A DNA stretch of 64,000 nt from Xylocopa sonorina (GCF_050948175.1 NC_135198.1:13451001-13515000), one strand, 5' to 3'. Counted from the stretch's first letter, positions 22,780 to 34,702 are shown. A program made the numbers and translations. The notes: a model not told the origin generated them from the letters alone.

Positions 22780-23527
22780 GGTCTACCACGATCCGTTATT
22801 GCTTATTACCTATCGCTACCGCGCCGACTAATTGTTCCCCTCTAATTGACGAAGTTCTCAGGCTCCGCCGTCCCGTTCGCCCCGCGCCCTACGCGATATC
22901 TCGCGGGTTTTCACTTTTTCCGTTTTTTTTTTCTTTCTTCGCTTAGCCGCGCTAGCCGCCATTGGCGATCGTTTTTACTCGTCGGTTCGACCCAAACAGA
23001 GGTTCGACCGAGTGGAACGCGAACAATCGGATCCGTTTCCGGGGAGAAAATGGCACACCGGAGACGGGAGAAAGTCCGACGATTAATCCGTTCGTTCCCT
23101 TAACGGGAATTGAGATATCACCGACGGATGTAACGAAAGTGGAAAAGTGTCGTGTCGCGGGACAATTTCGCGGTTATTCCTCGCGTGTTCCCTCGCTACG
23201 GGCACCGCGGAGAGGAATGCGAAATATTACGCCCACGCGCGGCGAACTACGACCGAGAGTGGCTCGCGAAACAATTAAACCGGTCAGTTTTAAACGGCAT
23301 CGTCGATTCGTTTCGCTCTCGCGTGACGAACTCGCGCCCTCGCGATACCTCACGCGACCCTCCCCTCTCGGAGGGTTCGCGAGTATTTAACAAATCGCGC
23401 TTCCTGATCCCGCGGCCATTTTTTATCGCGAACGCGATATCTCGGCTCGTCACGCGTTTCCACGGCAGAGGCGAACCAGGTCCGCGCGGGCGACGTGCTT
23501 TGCGGGCGACAGCTGTCAAACGGGGGA

Positions 23528-23575
23528 TGAAAAAAAGAAAAAAGAAAAGAAAAGAAAAGGAAAGGAGAAAAAAAG
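23528..23575. repeat. A-rich polypurine tract (AAAAG units)
   Basis: Imperfect AAAAG and AAAGG units, purine-only over about 45 bases. Confidence 0.9.
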
Positions 23576-23999
23576 CGCTAACCGAGCGAAATTTCGAGTG
23601 GGTCTTTCGATAGAGAAGGGTGGCCTGGCAGCCGCCACCCTAGCGAAACGCTTCAGCCCGTAGGGCAAAACGGTCCCAGCGGTTTCAAGTTTGCGGTTCG
23701 CGCGTGCCTCTCGCGCCCGGTTCGCGCGGTAATTCATAGTTCGCGGGGAATGATAATTTCGAGTATCAACCGGGACGTGTTTCGCGTAAAGTTTACCCGC
23801 GTCTGGCTCGCGGGCAAAATTCACGCAGAGGATGGAAAAAGGTCGGGACGCTTCGTTAGGTTCTTCCCGGCGGTCGCGGGTTTTTGGAGTTTAACGAAGT
23901 AACGGTGACTAGACGTCCCCCGCGACGAGCAGCCGCAGAAGGGTGACGACGGTGGCGGCGAGAGACCGCCAAGGGGCAAATTTTCGAGGGTGGTTTCGC

Positions 24000-24240
24000 G
24001 CGTCAATGGTTTATTAAGAAGCACTTGTTTAAAGGTAGCCCCATTTCGGTTCCGACAGCCAATTCGACCGCGACGTCTGTGTGTCACTCGCCTGTACAAA
24101 TGGATGGGACACCGGCGGGAGTGTGGGGCGCGTCGGCGCGAGGGAGAACCGGAGATCTGCGCCCACCCCACGGCTATCCGTCGTGTCGGCGTAATTGAAG
24201 TTATTGCAATATTGTGTCCTGTCAACCCGGCTGTCCTCGC
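24000..24240. promoter_or_regulatory. Candidate regulatory island with C/EBP-type site
   Basis: Mostly non-repetitive sequence upstream of a (CT)n array. ATTGCAAT at 24,203-24,210 is a perfect C/EBP palindrome, and AGCACTTG near the start resembles NK2-class sites. CpG remains frequent in the middle, so it is only a candidate. Confidence 0.15.

Positions 24241-24244
<4 letters not shown>

Positions 24245-24285
<41 letters not shown>
24245..24285. repeat. (CT)n microsatellite
   Basis: About twenty pure units. Confidence 0.95.
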
Positions 24286-24288
<3 letters not shown>

Positions 24289-24854
24289 TTCTTCGTTCCC
24301 GTCTTCGCCTTTCCCGTTCTGCCTGCTACGAGTTTGCGGCCTCGCGTAACGCGACCACGCCTGCTCTTAATCTTCCCTCGGCCGTGTACACCGAGTATCT
24401 CGCGGCGCACCGCGACCAACCGATTAGCGCGCGAGGGCGACCGGCTAGCTACCCCCTCGCGTGCTCGCGCGGAGAAAAAAGAAATCGGAGTTGGTTCGCC
24501 GCGGCCATTTCTATCCGGCGCCCGAGCAGAAATTCAATTCGGACCGTGAATAACGACTAACAAACCGCAGTTATATCGTAAAAAGCAATGCACCGGGCTG
24601 AGAATTAATTCCTGCCGGCTCTCCACCCACCCGGAGCCCTTTATCCTTCTCTCTTTCTCTCTGCCCCCACCCTCTTTTCTCTGTCTCTTTCAACTGGAAC
24701 GGTCCCAAAATTCAATAAAGGCGAACGAGTACTAAGTCTCCCTCGGCTCGGCTGGCTTTCGCGCGGGGTAGCCAGAGCGACTACGGAGTTAGGAGCCCCG
24801 GAGTCATCGCGCGAGAAACGAGCGTTTCGGTGGTTGGGGCGGGTAGGTAGGGGA

Positions 24855-24889
24855 GAGGCGAGGCGAGGCGAGGCGAGGCGAGGCTACCA
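24855..24889. repeat. (GAGGC)7 pentanucleotide array
   Basis: Seven perfect GAGGC units. Confidence 0.95.
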
Positions 24890-25585
24890 CGGTGCATACA
24901 TTAGCGGGGACAGGGTGGAGATATTGTCTGAACAAAGGGATCGGCTCGTACCTATCGAAAAGGCGATTAAGCGAGGATAAAGTTATACCCTCCCACCCTA
25001 CGGTGTCGCCCTGGGTGTCGTCGATTGGTTTTGCGTTAAAATCGCTTCCCGGCCGCACGTGTGCCAGCCAGCGGCGATCGATCCTCGCGTTGCTCGATTG
25101 CTCGAAAAAAATATACCGCGCGCGTAACGAGGCGAGCGGTCGCGCCGCTTCGACGCGGCGTTGATTAGTGTTTCCCGCGTGGCGGGCGAAAGAAAATGCG
25201 GCGAACGCGGGGAAGACGGCGCACGTGGCCGACCGCCACGTGTCCCTCGACCATCGTTTTCCCTCGCGTTCGAGGCCACTTTTCACCCACGGGCCAAGAA
25301 CGAGAGACGCCCGATAAACCACGCGAGTGCCGACTAACGCGAGATACGGCCAATTAGCTCGCGTGCCAACCGCCCGATTTAAGGTCCGCGGACGCCGCTG
25401 CCAGCCAACGCCGAGATTCGTTCGAAACGCATATTGCGACCGTTCCCGGCTCTCGATCTACGGCTTCTCGGTTTGTTTTCTTTCGATTCGTCGGATTACT
25501 CGTTTCTCCGGCTACCCACGGTTCGCGTTCGACGCTGAGAGACTGGGCAACTGGTCTGTCGCGATTTATGGAACCGTACCGGTGG

Positions 25586-25618
25586 GTACGCGTACACGTA
25601 CACGTATACACGTACACG
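25586..25618. repeat. (GTACAC)n alternating tract
   Basis: GTACAC/GTATAC units, alternating purine and pyrimidine throughout. Confidence 0.9.
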
Positions 25619-26141
25619 ATTGTTCTACAGGTGGAGTCGAGTTAAGTTCAGGTGGAAAGTTGATCGCGATATCTCCGCTTTGCTACCGCGCACCGTTACC
25701 GTGCGTAGCCGTTGCTACTCCGGGGGGGCACGGCTCTACGAAATTTCGTCGTCGCCCTCGGTCGTACGATTTTCCCACGCGTCAACGAACGAACGGTTCG
25801 ATCGATCACACGTAGCGACGCGAGAAAAAAAGAAACGAAAAAAAGAAACTGGAAAGAGGTGAAAAGCATTTGTTCTGATCGGCGACTTACCCCACGTGCT
25901 CGTTATCGACGCGCAACATCCTTTCCCTCCCCCCTCGGCGGTCTCCTCTCGTCCGTGTCGTCCGATCCGCCCCCACCCGGATGCACGGTTGATACTCCCT
26001 CTCTTCGGTGGGAAAGCTGTCTTAGGGGGAGAGGGCCGCGAGATCGGTAACCACGTGACCGGAACCGCGCACGAAACGCGGAACCGCGTCGTCTCCTGCT
26101 CTCCGTTCGTCTCTCTGCTCGTCTTGGACGGGTCCTCTGGC

Positions 26142-26146
<5 letters not shown>

Positions 26147-26190
<44 letters not shown>
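26147..26190. repeat. (CT)n microsatellite
   Basis: About twenty-one units, pure almost throughout. Confidence 0.95.
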
Positions 26191-26196
<6 letters not shown>

Positions 26197-26413
26197 GCCG
26201 GATACCGGAGCACCAGCTATCGATAGGATATCGCGGCAGCGGACGGCCACGACCCGGACGCGGTGACACGTGTCGCGAATATTTCCGGCGGTTTTCGCGA
26301 AAATCGCGCCGGCCTTTCTCCGTTTCCCCGAGCGGCGGTGAGAAGCGTGGCGTGCTAGCGACTGCTATCTGCCGCGGAGCGAGTCGGCCGCGGGACTTTG
26401 GTATACTGGGAGT

Positions 26414-26422
26414 ATGGTAAGT
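26414..26422 (+). promoter_or_regulatory. ATG directly followed by a strong donor-like site
   Basis: ATG at 26,414-26,416 abuts GTAAGT at 26,417-26,422, a near-consensus 5' splice site. This arrangement fits a first coding exon ending just after its start codon. The upstream sequence is non-repetitive back to the CT array, but no promoter motif is certain. One such match in 64 kb can easily be chance. Confidence 0.2.
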
Positions 26423-26768
26423 AGCTACACCCCTGCCACCGCCGCCCCTCCCTCGTTGCCGCACGCCGTTCCCTCGAACGTCCCGAGATCCCGCGTCCTC
26501 CCCGCGTCCGCCCAACGTTCACCGAGCCGATCCTCTATACCCCTCTCGTCCCCCACCCTCCGCGACAGAGAGAGAACCGACATCGCTACCGACACCGCCG
26601 CCACCGACGCGCCGCACCGCTACCGCGCCGACCACCTCGCCCGCGAAACCCTGCCCGACACCAGCGTACCCCTACCCCGGTACCCCTGAAACCGTTTACC
26701 TCGCGGGGCCCCAGGGACGTATACGTCGACCGTTTATTTCAACCTCGTCTCTCTTTCAACAACAACCG

Positions 26769-26811
26769 CCTCCTCCTCCTCCTCCTCCTCCTCCTCCTCC
26801 TCCTCCTCCTC
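26769..26811. repeat. (CCT)n microsatellite
   Basis: About fourteen pure CCT units. Confidence 0.95.
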
Positions 26812-27448
26812 TTCGTTTCGACCTACATACTACGATTACGAGCCACCGCGCGACGACCACCAGACACCACCGGTCAACTCGGTTGCGCGCCGCCACCGCC
26901 GCCGCCATCACCACCCTCCGCGAACTCTTCGTGCCATCGCGCGTCTCTATTATAATGGCCTCTCCTCCGTTCCTTCCTCCTTTCTCCCGACCGCGTTCCT
27001 CTCTTCGCCGCCTCCGCGGCACGGTGTGCAGCGCCGAGTGTCGCATTCCGTTTCACTTCGACGCGCGCATAAATTACCGCTTTCAAATGCAAACCCACGA
27101 AAAGAGAGACACGACGAGCCGGGGTCTACGTTCCCGACGCTTATCTAGATCGCACCGAAAATTCCGTGGTCACGGCTAGCCTAGAGGAGGGCGGCTGGTG
27201 AACCAGGGGGGCGGCGCGCATCCCCTTGTAATGCAAGATCGCGGAATGCGTGGGATCCGCGCGATCCACCGCCGATACCACCCGTCCCGGTATCTCCGAA
27301 CACGGGTCCCGGATCGCGCGAGCATCTTCCGAGCGTTTCGTCGTTCGGATTCCGCTGCGAAAATACGTTTCGATCGTCCTCGAGTTGGTCGCGAGCGTGT
27401 GCACGCGCGCGTGTACAATCGACTCGAATCGTTTATGTTAATCAGTCG

Positions 27449-27456
27449 TGACGTCA
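27449..27456. promoter_or_regulatory. Perfect CRE palindrome TGACGTCA
   Basis: The full 8-bp CREB/ATF consensus. Single 8-mers occur by chance, and more often in CpG-rich DNA, so function is not shown. Confidence 0.3.
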
Positions 27457-28071
27457 CCGGGACAACATCAACCCCTGCGTGGAGTCGGTCCACGAGTACC
27501 GAAACGTGCACACACGGGGCGTATCACGGCTCTCCCGTAACCACCCTCCTCCTCCTCTTCCTCCTCCTCCCTCCTCGTTACTACGTCGCTCGTGCACACC
27601 CTTTGTCGACGTTAACCCAAAGTGAATGGACCTATAGCGCGTGCTGCAGGGACGGGGTTTTAACTTCGGGGTGACTTACCCCGAGCGTTATCTATTTTGA
27701 CAGCGCGGTACGGCCGCGGTCTGTCGACGGGGCTTCACGCACGGGGGTGTCCCGGTAATTGTGTTTTAACTGGCCCCCGTATCGCCGTCCGCGTCCCGCG
27801 TTATTCTTCGAGGGGATTTCGCGAAATATTTGCCGACACTTTGTCCGCCATTGTTTCGCCGCGCGACGCCGGTATCCGCGAGTACAGCCGCGAGTCAAGA
27901 ACGAGAGAGCAGAGACCGGGAGGGGGGTGGAGAGGAGGAAAAGGTGGGAGGGGAATCGATTTGAACCAGTCGGTCGTTTGTTTTACCCCAACGAACCGGG
28001 GATGATATTAAATCCGTTAATTTTCTACGAATTGGAAGCGCGATACAGCCGCTGAACAAGCATTTACCGAT

Positions 28072-28265
28072 GAATCCCCGAAGCCACGGCAGCGGCGGAG
28101 CGTGGCTCTATACGAAACATGGGCGGGACGTATGCAATATGGTATTCAATTTGCGACGGATTCACTGTCTGGCAACGCAAACAACCGCTATTGGGTTCCA
28201 TTTAATGAACCGAGCCAGTGCCTTCCGAAGCATTTTTGCGCGGTGGGCTCGGCTTAAATTGGACC
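28072..28265. promoter_or_regulatory. Candidate conserved non-coding island
   Basis: Balanced composition, fewer CpG than the flanks and no simple repeat. Strings such as CGCAAACAACCGC and CATTTAATGAACC resemble clustered transcription-factor sites. It precedes a (GCC)n array. Confidence 0.25.
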
Positions 28266-28276
28266 TACCCCTCGCT

Positions 28277-28312
28277 CCGCCGCCACAGCCGCCGCCGCCG
28301 CCGCCGCCTCCG
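28277..28312. repeat. (GCC)n microsatellite
   Basis: GCC units with a CACAGCC interruption; about eight pure units at the end. Confidence 0.95.
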
Positions 28313-28894
28313 CTTCGCTCATTTTCTATTTGCTTCCTGCGACTTACACCGCTTCCACGATCCGTTTCGCGTTCGTTGGCCAACCGTCCGCGATGGGGTA
28401 AATTTTCGAGCGGCGTGGCATGCGTCGACCCCCGTCGATCGCGCGGGAGAAGCCCGCTCGTTAAAAATATCGAGGCTTAGGTGAGAGCAATCCTCTTAAA
28501 AAGTTGTTCGAGACGTGGAATAAGGATAACGCGCGACGATCGGATAGGGGACGGTGGGAGGTAAAACGGGGCACACCGGTATCGGCGCCGTATCGTTCGA
28601 CCGCGCGCAAGTGTCCGGTAAAGCTAAGCGGATCCACCGTAATCCGGATTACGTATTTGCCCGGGTCCTCCGCTCTGGCATCTCGATCTCGTGCCAGTCG
28701 GAGCCAAAGACGTATTTGCCTTCTGGCAGCGCGCCCGTCTGTTGCCCCGTAATCTGTTTAACGCGTCGCGTCGCGAGCACCGGGAGACGAACGCGAAGAG
28801 TAGCGGAGTGTTCGAATCGCGCGGAAAGGGAACGCGGCGGCGGGACGAGGCGCGCGCGAGGTGTCGTCATCGATCGGTAGCGATCTTTAAACAG

Positions 28895-29010
28895 CGCCAT
28901 TAACGATTGCGTGCGCAAGCCGAGGGGGTTGCGATCAAATGAATACGATGAAAGAGTGGCGGCATTAGGCGAACGTGCCGTGCATACTGATTTGCGGCTG
29001 ATTGATTGGA
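28895..29010. promoter_or_regulatory. Candidate conserved non-coding island
   Basis: CpG-poorer sequence with GCCATTAACGATTGC, ATCAAATGAATACG and CTGATTGATTGG strings, resembling homeodomain and PBC/Meis-like sites. It ends beside a (GCA)n array. Confidence 0.25.
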
Positions 29011-29031
29011 CCCCTTTCCACTCGACAACGG

Positions 29032-29077
29032 TGCAGCAGTAGCAGTAGCAGCAGCAGCAGTAGCAGCAGCAGCAGCG
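29032..29077. repeat. (GCA/GTA)n microsatellite
   Basis: About fifteen GCA-type units with GTA substitutions. Confidence 0.95.
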
Positions 29078-29667
29078 CAAGCACACCACCGTCGAAACCC
29101 CGCCATACCCCGTTCCCACCCGCTACCACGTTCGGCTGCCACGGCCCGCTTGATTCCGCCCCACGAGTGAGCGCCAACATCGTTGATATTATCGAGCACC
29201 CTGCCGCTCCGGCATCACCGTACTCGCGAATATTTCACGCGACGCTCGATGCGCCACGCCACGCCGACATTCGATACACCCTGATAATTGCACGATACAC
29301 CGTTGTAAAAGGGAGGCTTTTTTCCAACATTTTCCGACAATGTCCCGTCCCGTATCGTCGTTTAACCTTCGTTAACGGACTTTACCGACTCCCGCGATCC
29401 GTCCTCGCGATTACACCGCCTGCCCATCGACCATCGACGTGGTAACGATCCCCCCACTCCCCCGTCGCGGTTCGCGATTTTTCGTCTCGCGGGAAAAAGC
29501 AACCGACGCCGGATGCGCGGGTTTCGTTTAGCCATCTTCATTGTCCCGGGGACGAGTCGTGACCGCGCGCGCGAACTGTTCGCCTGTAACGTAATTGTTT
29601 TTGACGCGGTAATTTTACAGTGTCGTGCGTGCACACACGCGTCCCCTGTGAACCTGCCCGTGTTTTT

Positions 29668-29674
29668 CCTTCTT

Positions 29675-29705
<31 letters not shown>

Positions 29706-29730
29706 TGCCACTTCTACTTCTTCTTCTTCG
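29668..29730. repeat. (CTT)n microsatellite
   Basis: Twelve pure CTT units, a short interruption, then five more. Confidence 0.95.
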
Positions 29731-31094
29731 TTCCTTTTTCGACGTCGCTTCACGGATCGCGACAGCTATCCGGTGCACGGCAGCCGTCTGCCAAGTCGCG
29801 CGAGTCCCTTCCATCGCCTCGGACCAGGAACACCCGGAGCCGTTTCAACGTCTCTCCTCCGGTTGACGTTTCCTCCTCCAGCGAGGAGAAGAACGCTTCC
29901 AGCTGTTTCGTCTGGTTTTCGCGCGACTCGACGTTTCTCGATCCATCGAATTTTCGCACGACGCGCCGCGCGGAGCGGTGGACGCCCGTCGTGTGGCGTC
30001 GGTGACCGTGGCTACGATACCGTGGTACGTCGCGGTAGCCGCGTCGAAGAGATGGGATTGCGCGATAAGTCGCGTGTCGAAAATAGAAATATAATCTGAT
30101 AGGCTCGCATTGTGCCTCGAGCCACTCGTTGTCCTCCCTTTTCAACCTTCCTCTCCAGCCATCGGCTCGGTCTATCGCGAGGAACGCTTCCACACGATCG
30201 ATTTTACCGCCGGTTTCTCGCTTGCCTTTGCTTTTAATAACACCGATCGTTGCGGTTAAACTGTTCCGGAACGGAGAGAAAAACGGCGAGAGGAAGCGGG
30301 AGGAGGTGGAGAGAAAAAAATGGAAAAACTGCGGATGGTATCCCCGGTCGGTGCGCGAGGCTCGACACTCGTAAACCATGGCACAGTGGGAGCGTGACCA
30401 ATGGCATCGTGATCGTAAAGAAATTAGAGGGGCAGTAATGGTTTCCGGGTACGATGCCTTCCGGTCGGCATACATCTTCCACGGGTCACTCCGCGAAAAC
30501 GCCTTCGCTATATTGCTTCAGCCGGCGACCCTTTGCGGTCGCGCGGTATCGAACGGCTCGAAGGTGGTCCCCTTGAAAAAGACTCGAGCCCACCGATCGA
30601 TCGGCACGGTGGACGTTGAAATTTCATTTCGACGGATCGAACATCGCGCCGCGGCGGAAACGCGCGAACGTACAAACACAGAGCTGCGATCAGGGCGGCG
30701 AGCGGCGAACGTGGCAACGCTCGAGAGCCTCCTCGTCGTCGTCGCGGCGACGATTAACCCGCGATATCCGTCGCGCGATCGATCTCCTTGGGCATCCTTG
30801 CGCGTTCCCGTCGGCGAACCGAATCGCGGCACCGTCGAGCAAGAAATTGAAGTGGTAGGTGGTCGAACGATGCACGACCGGAAGCGGAAACGATCGGGCG
30901 AGGGAGCGAGGAGGAAAAGGGAGGTGGAAGAGGAGGCGGGGTAGGGACGAGTGGCGGAATGTACCCAGCGCGCTCCCTCCGCCCCACGGTGCATGGTCCG
31001 TTGCAGAACGGTCCGTTGTTCGTTCGTTGTGGATGCGCGATTGCGAGCGGAACACGGCGGAACGCAAAATGGAACGGGGGGCTTCCCGACCAGC

Positions 31095-31250
31095 CCGTGT
31101 GCGTACTGATTGATCAACATTGTTGCCGAATTAGACTCCAGCGAGATGGGCATATTGATTGGCAATCAGTGTCGCCCGGCCACAACGAAGCCTGTCCGCC
31201 CGGGAAACGGTTTGCGTTAGCAAACACCGTCGCACCTGGATCTCCATGAT
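31095..31250. promoter_or_regulatory. Candidate conserved non-coding island
   Basis: About 150 bases of low-CpG, non-repetitive sequence. Visible strings include TGATTGATCA, AACATTGTTG (Sox-like), GCATATTGATTGGC and TTTGCGTTAGC. It is one of the clearest compositional islands in the window and may be an enhancer core. Confidence 0.3.
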
Positions 31251-31267
31251 GTTGTTTTTCGACGGGC

Positions 31268-31410
31268 GAAAAAAAAAGAGGAGAAAAAAAAACGCGCAGA
31301 AAAAAAAGAACGGGTGAAAAAAATACATATGCCGCGTCGACATTTTCGACGCCGATACCGGCGCCCGTTCTCTTCCTTTTTTTTTTTCTTTTTTTCCTTT
31401 TTTTATTTCC
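31268..31410. repeat. Opposed A-rich and T-rich tracts
   Basis: A-rich purine tract at 31,268-31,323 and T-rich pyrimidine tract at 31,372-31,408, about 50 bases apart. The tracts are roughly complementary, so the single strand could fold into an A/T hairpin. This could be a remnant of a duplicated A tail or chance. Confidence 0.6.
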
Positions 31411-32284
31411 GAGGACCTTTGACGTTGCCGCGAACGTTTCGAAAACGCTTCGAACTCTCGTCACGGACGATTACCTCGGCCTGTTCTGGTCCCGCGTCGA
31501 TTTTCCGGGCCCATGGGACCGCGAAGGTTTCGCGGCTCCCGCGATAAAATCCGCGGCGCGATCAGGGGAACGCTGCCGGTCCACCGAAGGGTGGCGGAAA
31601 AGAATCAGCGTCGAAGGGGTTATACTCGCGGCGTCTCGTGGCAGCCGGGCCGGAAAATCGGCGCCGATGGTCGATCAGCGGGCGTACCAACCAGAAAATG
31701 ATCGCTCGAAAGCAGCCGGGAGGATGGCAGGACGGTTCTGCTCTCTGGAAGCGGCTGTCCGTGCAGAAACGACGCGCGAATGCCTCGTGGCCCGCGAGCG
31801 TAACGCGGAATGCCACTTTCGACGCGCGCTCCGCTCCCCTGCCTTCTCTTTACGACTTTCGACCGCGCGAAACGCATCCACCACCGGGTGGAGGAAGAGG
31901 AGGATAGACGCACCGTGGCGGCGTCGCGAACGCGGAAGTCGATCGATCCCGGATCGATAACGAAGCTCGTGTCCGTTAAGCCAGACAGTCCGTTTCCCTT
32001 TATTTCCGATTCCCGACAGATCGCGGAAAGAAAGCGGGCAGAAAAACTCCCGAGCGTTCGAAATGTCCACCTGACGGGTTCACCGTTCGCTGGGTACGGC
32101 GTAGGAACGGGCGATCGTCGTGAAACGTGCCGGCTCGGTACCGGGGGCATCGGGTATTAGCTTCTGGCATTAGAAACCTCGACGGCGCGGCGGCGCACCG
32201 GCGTTTACGAGCCACGCATGACCACCGACAATGGCTAGCGGAAGGCCATTCGTCGTTCGAACCGCGTTTCTATTTTTTTCATCG

Positions 32285-32333
32285 TTTTTTTTTTTCTCTT
32301 CTTTTTCTCCTCTCTCTCTCCCTCTCTCTCTCT
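32285..32333. repeat. T-rich and CT-rich pyrimidine tract
   Basis: A T run followed by CT units. It resembles a polypyrimidine tract, but no acceptor AG and exon follow convincingly. Confidence 0.85.
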
Positions 32334-32986
32334 CCGCTCGGAGAAAAGCGTTTACCGCAAGTCCTCGATACGCATTACGACTCTCCATGGTTCACACGCG
32401 CTGGGAAAAATGCCAGTTAGCAGTCGAGCGAGTCGGTAAAGGCAACTTGCCGGGAATTAGTAATCTCGTCCTGATTTTTACCTCTCCGCCGTGTCCACGT
32501 TTATTACCGAGATATCACAACCCGATTCCCGTGAGATCGGATCGCGCGCCGCTGAAAATGAATTCCGTCCGCACCCGTCGATCGCGTCTCCGTCGATCCC
32601 TCCGGTTGGTCCCACGGTTGGCGCGATAGGTGTGCGGTTTTCCCGGACCTATCGTCCTCGATACCGCGCTCGCGCGTACGGGGAAGGACAGGGTCGGTCA
32701 GATTAAGATCGGCCGATCCTACGATCCACCGCGAAAGGACCGTCTTCTCCTGCGGGGCGATCCTCCCGCCTGGTAAGCCTTCCGCTTCGAGATAAGCCGT
32801 TGGATTCGACCCCCCGAGCCTTGATCACCGATAGCCGCTCGTTCTAACCTACTCTTCTCCGACGCTAGCACCCAATTCGAAATCCTCCACGACACCCTTC
32901 CACGGACGCGGGGCTAACATCCACTTCGTCCTTTATACGGCCCCGTTAAATGAACTACCCGCGCTCTCTTTTATTTACGAGCGACT

Positions 32987-33002
32987 CGCGCGCGCGCGCG
33001 CG
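32987..33002. repeat. (CG)8 tract
   Basis: Sixteen bases of alternating C and G with Z-DNA potential. Such length would be unlikely to persist in heavily methylated DNA. Confidence 0.9.
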
Positions 33003-33257
33003 CTCGCCACGTTTCCATCGAAAACTGGTACACGCAATGATTGCTAACTATTCGGCGAGTCGATAATTAACGAAGCCCCCGGGTCCGTTTCCCAACGAGA
33101 ATAAACGGAGCAGCGTCAAGCATAGACAGGCAATTAAAGCGACCCGCGCTTAGGATCGCGGCTCGCTAACTTTCGGTGGGCGCGGGGCGAGCCGTAACAA
33201 CGCTCGGAATGCAGTTTTACAGATGGAGATGGGGATAGGGATGAGTTAAATGGGGCA

Positions 33258-33388
33258 GAAGAGGAGGAGAAGGAGGAGGAGGAGGAGGAGGAGGAGGAGA
33301 AGAAGAAGAAGAAGAAGAGGAGCAGCGGTAGAAAAAGAAGAGAAAGGCCGAGGAGGGAAGAAGAGGAGGGTAGGAGGGGAGAGGGAGG
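33258..33388. repeat. Long (GGA)n/(GAA)n polypurine tract
   Basis: GGA units, then GAA units, then mixed purines: about 130 bases that are nearly all purine on the plus strand. Confidence 0.95.
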
Positions 33389-33604
33389 CTGCCCGGTAGC
33401 AGTTTCCCAAACCATCGCCATTAATAACCAGCGAGATTATACGCTGTTGAAGCAGAGGTAAGAGTCGAAGCTCCACGTGAAAGATGTTGCTGCGGTTGCC
33501 CGGGATCTACCCGTGAGATTCCCAACCACCGTCGTGAGCACCGTGGCGAGATCGACGCGTCGCGTCATCGGGAATCGATTTTCGCTCGAGATCGAGAATA
33601 TCGA

Positions 33605-33630
33605 GAGAGAGAGACAGAGAAAGAGAGAGA
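33605..33630. repeat. Imperfect (GA)n tract
   Basis: GA units interrupted by C and AA, followed by GGT units. Confidence 0.85.
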
Positions 33631-33897
33631 TAGAAAGGGTGGTGGTGGCGATGGTGGTCCTTATCGCGGGTGTGTGTAACACCGGTAAACACGGAATGCG
33701 GCCAGGCACGGTGCAGGTACGTACGTCGAACCGGTGCGGTGGCGGTATTTGGACAGGCTGTCGAGCGCGCAGACGGTCGTGGAACACCGGGCCAACAAAC
33801 AGTACAATACAATATTACAATCCAGGCAACGGCAACGTCCCACCGGTGCAGGTACAACGCAGTGACAGCGCAACATATCAACCGCGGTTCTCGTTCT

Positions 33898-33926
33898 CTC
33901 TCTTTCTCTCTTCTCTCTCTCTCTCT
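33898..33926. repeat. Imperfect (CT)n tract
   Basis: CT units with TTT and TTC interruptions. Confidence 0.85.
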
Positions 33927-34374
33927 TACGCGCGCTCCACCCCCTCCTACTCTCGACCATCGTGCCTCCTTTTTCCGTTCTCCGCGGACCACGGTGCTCG
34001 TTCTCCGTTCGTCTTCCTACCCTCTTCTACCTGTTCGATACCGTCGCGGTCTCTCTTCCACCTCGCCGGCCAACTATATCTGATTGGCCTGATCATTAAT
34101 CACCCGTGACCGTGCGGCAGCCCTGTCCCGTCCCGCAACTAAACTCGTAGAATCGAACTCACCGGGGTGTACGTGCTGCCGTTTCTCCCTCTTCCTCCCC
34201 CCCAGGCCCACCCTCCTTTCCGAGAGATTTCTTCCCTCCTCCTTTTCTGACTTTTTTCCACCGCGCGTCTTTCGTCGCGAAAAATCCTACGGACAGGACG
34301 ACAAAGGGCGGAGAGACGAGCGACTCCGCGGTCGCCTCGAGCGCGGATCGGGAACGCGTAAATTCACCAACGGC

Positions 34375-34446
34375 CTTTCTTTCTTTCTTCCTTTCTTCCT
34401 TTCTTCTTTTCCCTCTTCTCTTGTTCTTTCTTTTTTTTTTTTTTTT
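34375..34446. repeat. (TTTC)n and poly-T pyrimidine tract
   Basis: TTTC/TTCC units followed by CCCTCTTC and a T run of about sixteen. Confidence 0.9.
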
Positions 34447-34702
34447 GCTACTCCTCCTCGCCGCTCGAGCCACGATCGGGCCAGTCCTGCGAAGAAGCTC
34501 TTAATAAAGTACACCGAGATATGATTGGTGTCCGACGGCCGGCTAACTCGATTAACCTGTCGGATAATTAATTTATTCAAGATCCCGCGAATCGATAAAC
34601 GGTCGCGATAATCGACTTGTAAAACTTTGGCCGTGCTCCACCGCCTAACCGCGTCCCTTCGCCTCGGCTCGTTTCGTCGTCGGTTTCGAACGTCGACGAA
34701 CC

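Larger units (their letters stand above)
12591..26146. other. Non-coding, repeat-rich block
   Basis: No exon is recognisable. Arrays of CT, GA, GAC, GGC and pentanucleotide units alternate with ordinary CpG-rich sequence. A TATA-like string at 16,957-16,963 and a donor-like CTG/GTAAGT near 20,962 occur without supporting exons. Calmer islands lie at 13,689-13,858 and 24,000-24,240. Confidence 0.65.

Noticed and set aside
24203..24230. Similarity to insect miR-1000 (ATATTGTGTCCTGTC)
   Set aside because: The seed is disrupted by two extra bases and no complementary arm is present to make a hairpin.
30378..30944. 188-codon plus-strand frame starting at ACCATGGCACAG
   Set aside because: The start context is good, but the product is Arg-rich, ends in a purine array and matches no family I know. 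A 241-codon frame on the opposite strand overlaps its start, showing how easily stops are avoided here.
34375..34446. Poly-T tract as the tail of a minus-strand retroelement
   Set aside because: No reverse-transcriptase, SINE promoter or target-site duplication is visible beside it; the same holds at 48,916-48,981.
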